Of a stretch of DNA of 64,000 nt, positions 58,552 to 64,000 are shown piece after piece. A program made the position numbers and the translations under genes. The DNA is from Parvibaculum sedimenti (GTDB taxonomy: Bacteria > Pseudomonadota > Alphaproteobacteria > Parvibaculales > Parvibaculaceae), in contig NZ_WESC01000008.1 in NCBI RefSeq assembly GCF_009184905.1, positions 1 through 64,000 on the forward strand. The letters are read 5' to 3'. A model generated the notes under the pieces. That model was given only the letters and a program-made list of their open reading frames with translations. It was not told the DNA's origin and ran no database searches. How positions within the stretch are numbered: position 1 is the stretch's first letter; every line of letters starts with the position of its first letter.

Positions 58552-59958
58552 ATGGTGAAGTACGTCAGCACAAGGGGACAATCCCCCGAGCTTGAATTCG
58601 AGGACGTATTGCTTGCGGGCCTGGCTCGCGACGGCGGCCTTTATGTGCCCGTTGAGTGGCCGCAGTTCTCGGAGCGCAAGATCAGGGCGCTGGCCGGGCT
58701 CTCCTATCAGGAGGTCGCCTTCCGCGTCATGCGGCCCTTCATCGGGCCGTCGATCTCGGATGCAGAGCTTTCGACGATGATCGGCGAGGCCTATGCGAGC
58801 TTCGGCCACAAGGCCGTGGTGCCGCTGGTCCAGACCGGCTCGAACGACTGGCTGCTCGAACTTTTTCATGGGCCGACGCTCGCCTTCAAGGACGTGGCGA
58901 TGCAGATTCTCGCCCGGCTTTTCGATCATGTGCTGGCCAAGCGCGGCCAGCGGATCACGGTCGTCGGTGCGACGTCGGGCGACACGGGTTCCGCCGCCAT
59001 CGAGGCTTTCCGCGGCCGTGACACGACCGACATCTTCATCATGCATCCCAAGGGCCGCGTCAGCGAAGTGCAACGCCGCCAGATGACGACGGTGCTCGAC
59101 GCGAATGTCCACAACATCGCCATCGAAGGCTCCTTCGACGATTGCCAGGCGCTGGTGAAGGCGATGTTCAACGACCATGCCTTCCGCGACGAGATTTCGC
59201 TGGCAGGCGTGAACTCGATCAACTGGGGCCGCGTCATGGCCCAGATCGTCTATTTCTTCACGAGCGCCGTGGCGCTTGGCGCGCCTGCGCGACCTGTTTC
59301 CTTCTCGGTGCCCACGGGCAATTTCGGCGACATCTTCGCGGGCTATGTGGCGAGCCGCATGGGACTGCCGATTTCGCGGCTGCTCGTTGCGACCAATCAA
59401 AACGACATTCTTGCGCGCACGCTTCACACCGGGCGCTACGAAGTCGGTCAGGTCATGCCGAGCATGAGCCCGAGCATGGACATTCAGGTCTCGTCGAATT
59501 TCGAGCGCCTCGTCTATGACGCCTATGGCCGCGACGGCGCGGTGGTGCGGCGTCTGATGCAGAGCCTCGCGCAGTCGGGAGCGTTCGAGATCGACGCGCT
59601 GCGTCTCGATACGATCCGCACGCTCTTTGCCGCAAAGCGCGTGAGCGAAGAGGAAACGGCGCGGACCATTGCCGAGACGCTGGCGGAGACCGGCGAACTC
59701 GTCGATCCGCATACGGCAGTGGGCCTTGCCGCGGCGAAGGCTGAACGCGGCGACGGCGCGACGCCGATGGTGACGCTGGCGACGGCGCATCCGGCTAAAT
59801 TCCCGGATGCGGTCAAGCAGGCGACGGGCGTTCATCCCGAACTTCCGCCACGCATGCAGGATCTTTTCGAACGTCGGGAGCGTCTCGATGTGCTGCCCAA
59901 CGATCTTCAAGCCGTGGAGGGGTTCATTCGGGAGCGGGCGCGGGCAGTTGTTGCGTAG
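58552..59958 (+). CDS. thrC: Threonine synthase
   Basis: ThrC converts O-phosphohomoserine to threonine with PLP. The 468-residue protein has the PLP lysine in LFHGPTLAFKDVAMQ near residue 110, GATSGDTGSAAIEAF, and SFSVPTGNFGDIFAGYVA. The open frame runs further upstream, but the ATG at 58552 with CTGGAG upstream gives the standard MVKYVSTRG start. It is followed after 18 bases by the M16 peptidase, the usual Rhizobiales order. Confidence 0.96.
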   Translation: MVKYVSTRGQSPELEFEDVLLAGLARDGGLYVPVEWPQFSERKIRALAGLSYQEVAFRVMRPFIGPSISDAELSTMIGEAYASFGHKAVVPLVQTGSNDWLLELFHGPTLAFKDVAMQILARLFDHVLAKRGQRITVVGATSGDTGSAAIEAFRGRDTTDIFIMHPKGRVSEVQRRQMTTVLDANVHNIAIEGSFDDCQALVKAMFNDHAFRDEISLAGVNSINWGRVMAQIVYFFTSAVALGAPARPVSFSVPTGNFGDIFAGYVASRMGLPISRLLVATNQNDILARTLHTGRYEVGQVMPSMSPSMDIQVSSNFERLVYDAYGRDGAVVRRLMQSLAQSGAFEIDALRLDTIRTLFAAKRVSEEETARTIAETLAETGELVDPHTAVGLAAAKAERGDGATPMVTLATAHPAKFPDAVKQATGVHPELPPRMQDLFERRERLDVLPNDLQAVEGFIRERARAVVA

Positions 59959-59976
59959 CAAGGTCTGGAGTTTCTA

Positions 59977-61248
59977 ATGGCTGTCAGTGTGACGAGGCTG
60001 GAAAGCGGCCTTACCGTCGTGACCGATAACATGCCGCATCTCGAAACTGCGTCGGTCGGCGTGTGGGTCGACACGGGTGCGCGCAACGAAAGCGTCGATC
60101 AGCACGGCGTTTCGCATCTGCTTGAACACATGGCTTTCAAGGGCACGCAGCGCCGTTCGGCACGTGCCATCGCGGAAGAAATCGAGAATGTCGGCGGGCA
60201 TCTCAACGCCCACACGACGCATGAATCGACCGCCTATTACGCGCGTGTGCTGAAGAACGATACGCCGCTTGCCGTCGACATCATTTCCGACATTCTCCAA
60301 CACTCCGTTTTCGAGGCAGGCGAGCTCGAGCGCGAGCGCGGCGTCGTCATTCAGGAAATCGGGCAGTCGCTCGATACGCCGGACGATCTCGTCTTCGACC
60401 ATTTGCTTGAAGCGGCCTATCCGGGACAGGCGCTCGGGCGCACCATTCTCGGCACCGTCGATACGGTGAAGAGCTTCGGCCGCGAGGCGTTGCAGGGCTA
60501 TATGGACGAGCGCTATCAGGCGCCGCGCATGGTGCTTGCGGCGGCGGGCGGTGTCGATCACGACGAACTCGTTTCACTCGCGCAGGAGGGTTTTGCTGCG
60601 CTTCCGAGTGGAAAGGGCGAGGGCGCCGAGCCTGCAAAGTTCCGCGGTGGCGAGAGGCGCGAAACGCGCGATCTCGAACAGGCGCATGTAGCGCTGGCCT
60701 TCGAGGGCCCCGCCTATGGCGATCCCGATTATTATACCGCGCAGATATTTTCGAGCGTGTTGGGTGGCGGCATGTCTTCTCGCCTCTTCCAGGAAGTGCG
60801 GGAGAAGCGCGGCCTCTGCTATTCGGTCTTCGCCTATTCCTGGTCCTTCGTCGATACGGGTGTGCTCGGCATCTACGCGGGCACCTCGCCGGACGATCTC
60901 GCGGAGCTCATGCCCGTGATCTCGGGCGAGATTACGCGGCTTGGCGAGGACGCGACCGAGGAAGAGACGGCGCGTGCCAAGGCGCAGATGAAGGCCGGGC
61001 TTCTGATGAACCTCGAATCCTCCGCATCGCGCGCCGAGCAGATCGCGCGCCAATACATGATCTATGGTCGTGTGCTGACGCTCGACGAGATGATCGCCAA
61101 AGTGGATGCGGTAGATGCCGCGTCGCTCCGCCGCTTCGCGAGTCGGTTCCTTTCGAAGGCGACGCCGGCGCTTGCCGCCGTGGGGCCTCTCGAGGGCGCG
61201 GGCGGCGGGCTTGAATCCTATGAGCGTCTCGCGGCAAGATTTGCATAA
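59977..61248 (+). CDS. M16-family zinc peptidase (processing peptidase-like)
   Basis: A 423-residue pitrilysin-family peptidase related to mitochondrial processing peptidase beta. The inverted zinc motif HLLEHMAFKGT (H-x-x-E-H) is at about residue 48, with the downstream glutamate in LERERGVVIQEIGQS. The start at 59977 gives MAVSVTRLESGLTVVTDNMP. It is part of the thrC-M16-GNAT-GGDEF gene run. Substrate unknown. Confidence 0.94.
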   Translation: MAVSVTRLESGLTVVTDNMPHLETASVGVWVDTGARNESVDQHGVSHLLEHMAFKGTQRRSARAIAEEIENVGGHLNAHTTHESTAYYARVLKNDTPLAVDIISDILQHSVFEAGELERERGVVIQEIGQSLDTPDDLVFDHLLEAAYPGQALGRTILGTVDTVKSFGREALQGYMDERYQAPRMVLAAAGGVDHDELVSLAQEGFAALPSGKGEGAEPAKFRGGERRETRDLEQAHVALAFEGPAYGDPDYYTAQIFSSVLGGGMSSRLFQEVREKRGLCYSVFAYSWSFVDTGVLGIYAGTSPDDLAELMPVISGEITRLGEDATEEETARAKAQMKAGLLMNLESSASRAEQIARQYMIYGRVLTLDEMIAKVDAVDAASLRRFASRFLSKATPALAAVGPLEGAGGGLESYERLAARFA

Positions 61249-61315
61249 GATCGTGTGAGAGGCGCCGGTTCGATTGTGGGACCCGACGGGCTCACACTTG
61301 CAAAACCGGTGCGGC

Positions 61316-61903
61316 ATGGCCTTTCTGAGATCCATATCGAAGCCCGAGACGCCGCCGGTGATTCTCGGCGATGGCGTCTTTCTGCGTGGACCCCAGATGG
61401 GCGACTATGCCGAATGGGCCTCGCTCCGCGACCGCAGCCGCGATTTTCTCACGCCCTGGGAGCCGACCTGGCCGGTCGACGACCTCACGCGTCAGGCCTT
61501 TCGCAGACGGCTCCGTCGCTATCTGCGCAGCGTGAGGGAAGATCAGGCCTACCCCTTCTTCATATTTCGCGAGCATGATGAGGCGCTGCTTGGCGGCTGC
61601 ACGCTTTCCAACGTGCAGCGCGGCGTGCAGCAGTCCTGTACACTCGGCTACTGGGCGGGCGAGATCCATGCGGGGAAGGGCCATGTCACGCAGGCCGTGC
61701 GGGCGCTTATCCCCTATGTGTTCGAAGAGTTGAAACTGCATCGGCTTCAGGCGGCGTGCTTGCCTGAAAATGAGCGATCCAAGGCGGTCCTGCGGAAGTG
61801 TGGCTTTCACGAAGAGGGTTATGCGCGGGGCTATTTGAGAATTAACGGGATGTGGCGCGACCATGTCGTCTTTGCCATTCTGCGAGACGATCCGCGCTTG
61901 TGA
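61316..61903 (+). CDS. RimJ/RimL-type GNAT N-acetyltransferase
   Basis: A 195-residue acetyltransferase. The N-terminal PPVILGDGVFLRGPQMGDYA and the acetyl-CoA loop region LGYWAGEIHAGKGHVTQAVR are typical of the RimJ/RimL group, as is the C-terminal NERSKAVLRKCGFHEEGYAR. These enzymes acetylate ribosomal-protein or small-molecule amines. The start is uncertain: an earlier TTG opens the frame at 61274, and the ATG at 61316 has only a weak ribosome binding site. Confidence 0.9.
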   Translation: MAFLRSISKPETPPVILGDGVFLRGPQMGDYAEWASLRDRSRDFLTPWEPTWPVDDLTRQAFRRRLRRYLRSVREDQAYPFFIFREHDEALLGGCTLSNVQRGVQQSCTLGYWAGEIHAGKGHVTQAVRALIPYVFEELKLHRLQAACLPENERSKAVLRKCGFHEEGYARGYLRINGMWRDHVVFAILRDDPRL

Positions 61904-61922
61904 GCGTACGAGAGGGGGAGTG

Positions 61923-64000
61923 ATGCCAAGAGGCCTGAAGGGCATGCGCGCGGCCGGTGCGCTGGCTGCGCTTTTGTTTACGCTCATGCCCGGAGTTTCG
62001 CACGCGCTCGACGCGGTTGCACTCGACGATCCGCGCGCCGTCGTCAATCTGACGCCTTTCACCGAGCGCTATGAGGAACATGGGCAGAAGCTGACCATTG
62101 AAGCGCCCGACAGCGGCGCCGATAATCAGGAAACGCCCCCGCCGGCCAACGCCGCGACTCCGGCAGCGCCCCAAACGTCGGCGCCGGCTGAGGCGGCCGA
62201 TGGCGAGGGGGCGGATGGCGTGCCGGAGGATAACGGCTCGGTCACGCTCTCCGACGGCTCGCCCGAGGCGAAGGGCGTCTGGCTCGCGACCGCGCTTCGC
62301 AACCGGGCGCAGGACCCGGTCACGCGCTATCTCGTTGCCGACCGTCGGGGTGAGGGCTTTCTCAATCTCATCTGGCCGCACCCGGCGCCAGAGATCGATC
62401 GCGCCTATGCGGCTGGCGCCGAAGATCCGATCCCGCTGCCCACCGAGGCGAGGGCGGGCTTTTCCGTTCTCTCGCTCACCGTCGATCCGGTGACGAGCGT
62501 GACCGTGGCGCTCCATTCCGAAAAGCCCGCGCCCGCTTCGCTCTATATGTGGAACCCGACCGCCTGGCAGGCTTTCAACAGGCGGCTCTCGCTCATCGAG
62601 GGGGGCATGCTCGGCGTGGTCGCCGGGCTCGCAATCTATCTTGCCGCGCTCGCCGTTCTCACGCGGATGCCTGCGGCCCGGGCAACCGCCGTTTTGCTCG
62701 GCACGGGCTTTTTCGTCGAGCTCGCGGAGTTCGGCTATCTCTCGATGATGGTCGGCGCTTCGGCCAGGTGGGATCTCATTTTCCGAATTTGGACGCTTGC
62801 GCTTTTCGCCAGCGCCACCTTCGCGCTCGAACGCTATTTCCTCGATCTCGAAAGGCATTTTCCGCGCGCGTCGCGCATCGCCCGCATCATGAGCCTTGCG
62901 GTCCTCGCCTGCATTCCCGTTTCGATAGTCTGGCCCGAGGCAAGCGGATTGCTCGTGCGGCTTTGCCTGGCCGTCGCGCTTTTCGGCGGCGCGCCGCTCG
63001 TCGTGCTGGCGGCCCTCAGGGGCATCAGGCCCGCGCAGCTTCTCATTCCGGGTACGGTGCTTTTCGGTCTTGCCGGGCTGGTCGGCGCGCTTTACGCGGC
63101 GGGCTGGTTGCCGGGAACCTTTATCGGAACGTCGCTCGCCGTGGGTATCTTCACCATTGCGCTGGTGCTCTTCGCCTTTGCTGCCGCCTATCAGGCGCAG
63201 GGTGGCCGCCGCCGCACCGATGTCGGAACGGTGCGGAGCGAGCAGCGCCATGCCTTCGCGCTATCGGGTGCGCGGCAGGGCGTCTGGGACTGGGATATCG
63301 TTACCGACACGCTCTATGTCTCGCCCTCGGTCGAGGCGTCGCTCGGCCTTGAAGCGGGAACATTGGGCGGGAATGAGCTCTCCTGGCGCGAGCACATGCA
63401 TCCCGCCGATCGCGAAACCTACCGCAATGCGCTCAACGCCTATATCGGGCGCGGCAATGTTTCATTCATGCTCGAATTTCGCATGCGTCATTCGGACGAT
63501 GATTTCCGCTGGGTGGCGCTCAATGCGAGTTGCATTGCGGGGCCGGAAGGTTTTGCCACGCGCTGTGTGGGCACCGTGAGCGACATCACGCCGCGCAAGA
63601 TGGCGGAGGAACGGCTGTTTCACGACGCGGTACATGACAGCCTGACCGGCCTTCCCAATCGCGCGCTTTTCATGGACCGTCTCGACCGGGCCATTCATCG
63701 CACGGGGCACATGGACAGGCCGCGCGCGGCGCTGCTGTTGCTCGATCTCGACCGCTTCAAGAACGTCAATGACAGCCTTGGCCATTCGGGCGGGGACGCG
63801 CTTCTCATTGCCGTGGCGCGGCGGCTCGAATCCATGGTGACGCAGGAAGACACGGTAGCGCGCATCGAGGGAGACGAGTTCGGAATTCTGCTCGCGACGC
63901 GCACCTCGCGCGCCGATGCAAAGGCCTTCGCGGAATCGCTTGAGGAGTTCCTGTCGCAGCCGATTGAAATTGGCGGTCACGAAGTCTTTCCGTCTTCGTC
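61923..64000 (+). CDS. 7TM-PAS-GGDEF signalling protein (C-terminus outside window)
   Basis: The visible 692 residues start with a signal peptide and a periplasmic region (about 25-205) rich in Ala/Pro/Glu, followed by seven hydrophobic helices at about 215-430. A PAS domain follows (about 447-550: GVWDWDIVTDTLYVSPSVEA), then a GGDEF domain from about 560 (HDSLTGLPNRALFMDRLDRA). The active-site loop reads EGDEF (residues 649-653) rather than GGDEF. Relatives in this position usually end in an EAL domain, which would lie past the window edge. The ATG follows GAGAGGGGGAG. It probably makes, degrades or senses c-di-GMP. Confidence 0.88.
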   Translation, partial: MPRGLKGMRAAGALAALLFTLMPGVSHALDAVALDDPRAVVNLTPFTERYEEHGQKLTIEAPDSGADNQETPPPANAATPAAPQTSAPAEAADGEGADGVPEDNGSVTLSDGSPEAKGVWLATALRNRAQDPVTRYLVADRRGEGFLNLIWPHPAPEIDRAYAAGAEDPIPLPTEARAGFSVLSLTVDPVTSVTVALHSEKPAPASLYMWNPTAWQAFNRRLSLIEGGMLGVVAGLAIYLAALAVLTRMPAARATAVLLGTGFFVELAEFGYLSMMVGASARWDLIFRIWTLALFASATFALERYFLDLERHFPRASRIARIMSLAVLACIPVSIVWPEASGLLVRLCLAVALFGGAPLVVLAALRGIRPAQLLIPGTVLFGLAGLVGALYAAGWLPGTFIGTSLAVGIFTIALVLFAFAAAYQAQGGRRRTDVGTVRSEQRHAFALSGARQGVWDWDIVTDTLYVSPSVEASLGLEAGTLGGNELSWREHMHPADRETYRNALNAYIGRGNVSFMLEFRMRHSDDDFRWVALNASCIAGPEGFATRCVGTVSDITPRKMAEERLFHDAVHDSLTGLPNRALFMDRLDRAIHRTGHMDRPRAALLLLDLDRFKNVNDSLGHSGGDALLIAVARRLESMVTQEDTVARIEGDEFGILLATRTSRADAKAFAESLEEFLSQPIEIGGHEVFPSS

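Overview
The window is a dense, GC-rich chromosomal segment of an alphaproteobacterium, most likely Hyphomicrobiales/Rhizobiales, with Parvibaculum-like organisms the best guess. The grounds are gene order: CIRCE-groES-groEL, purD divergent from xseA, a DUF2093 gene, the pmbA-phosphatase-DUF4170-DUF374-waaA-lpxK lipid A block, and tldD-ctaC-ctaD-ctaB-coxF-ctaE-DUF983-SURF1 followed by thrC-M16 peptidase-GNAT-GGDEF protein. I found no rRNA, tRNA or CRISPR array. The species assignment is inference; no search was run.

Layout. 1-0.8 kb: the first 11 codons of an IS3-type transposase at the edge, then a membrane-anchored TPR protein. 0.8-3.1 kb: groESL with terminator, promoter and CIRCE operator. 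3.1-8.0 kb: a TetR regulator, a D-threonine aldolase-like enzyme, an acetyltransferase, a phosphotransferase and purD. 8.1-10.7 kb: xseA, DUF2093 and a secreted M23 peptidase. 10.7-20 kb: a minus-strand envelope block, transcribed pmbA, CysQ-like phosphatase, DUF4170, TspO, MsbA-like exporter, DUF374 acyltransferase, waaA and lpxK, with an LpxL-type acyltransferase just downstream. Many of these genes overlap by 4-14 bases. 20-26.3 kb: single genes (MAPEG, macro domain, TerC, transglutaminase-like lipoprotein, ubiD, DUF6101).

26.4-27.2 kb: an AT-rich two-gene insertion, a PIN-domain protein preceded by a small Cas2/SinR-like protein, with its own consensus -10 box and an inverted repeat. This is the best candidate for an undescribed toxin-antitoxin-like system. 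27.2-34.5 kb: DUF1993, enoyl-CoA hydratase, HdeD-like protein and a housekeeping run (methyltransferase, ribF, HAD phosphatase, rsmD, RluB-type pseudouridine synthase, tadA). 34.6-41.9 kb: acyl-CoA dehydrogenase, GST, an orphan multi-PAS histidine kinase, a second phosphotransferase, and a TetR-desaturase operon facing an MFS gene across a 347-base region that carries three copies of a TGAA-N6-TTCA palindrome.

43.1-48.7 kb: ubiA, a Nudix hydrolase, rsmE, gshA, a small membrane protein, a decayed second copy of the gshA 3' end, a REPIN-like element, a VOC protein and an AT-rich orphan ORF. 48.7-58.4 kb: tldD, a small unknown gene and the aa3-type cytochrome c oxidase operon. The Cox11/CtaG copper chaperone gene, usually found between coxF and ctaE, is absent. 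58.5-64 kb: M32 peptidase (end), thrC, M16 peptidase, GNAT and a 7TM-PAS-GGDEF protein running off the end. The dominant themes are lipid A assembly and export, respiration (ubiA, ubiD, cox genes) and acyl-CoA/fatty-acid metabolism.
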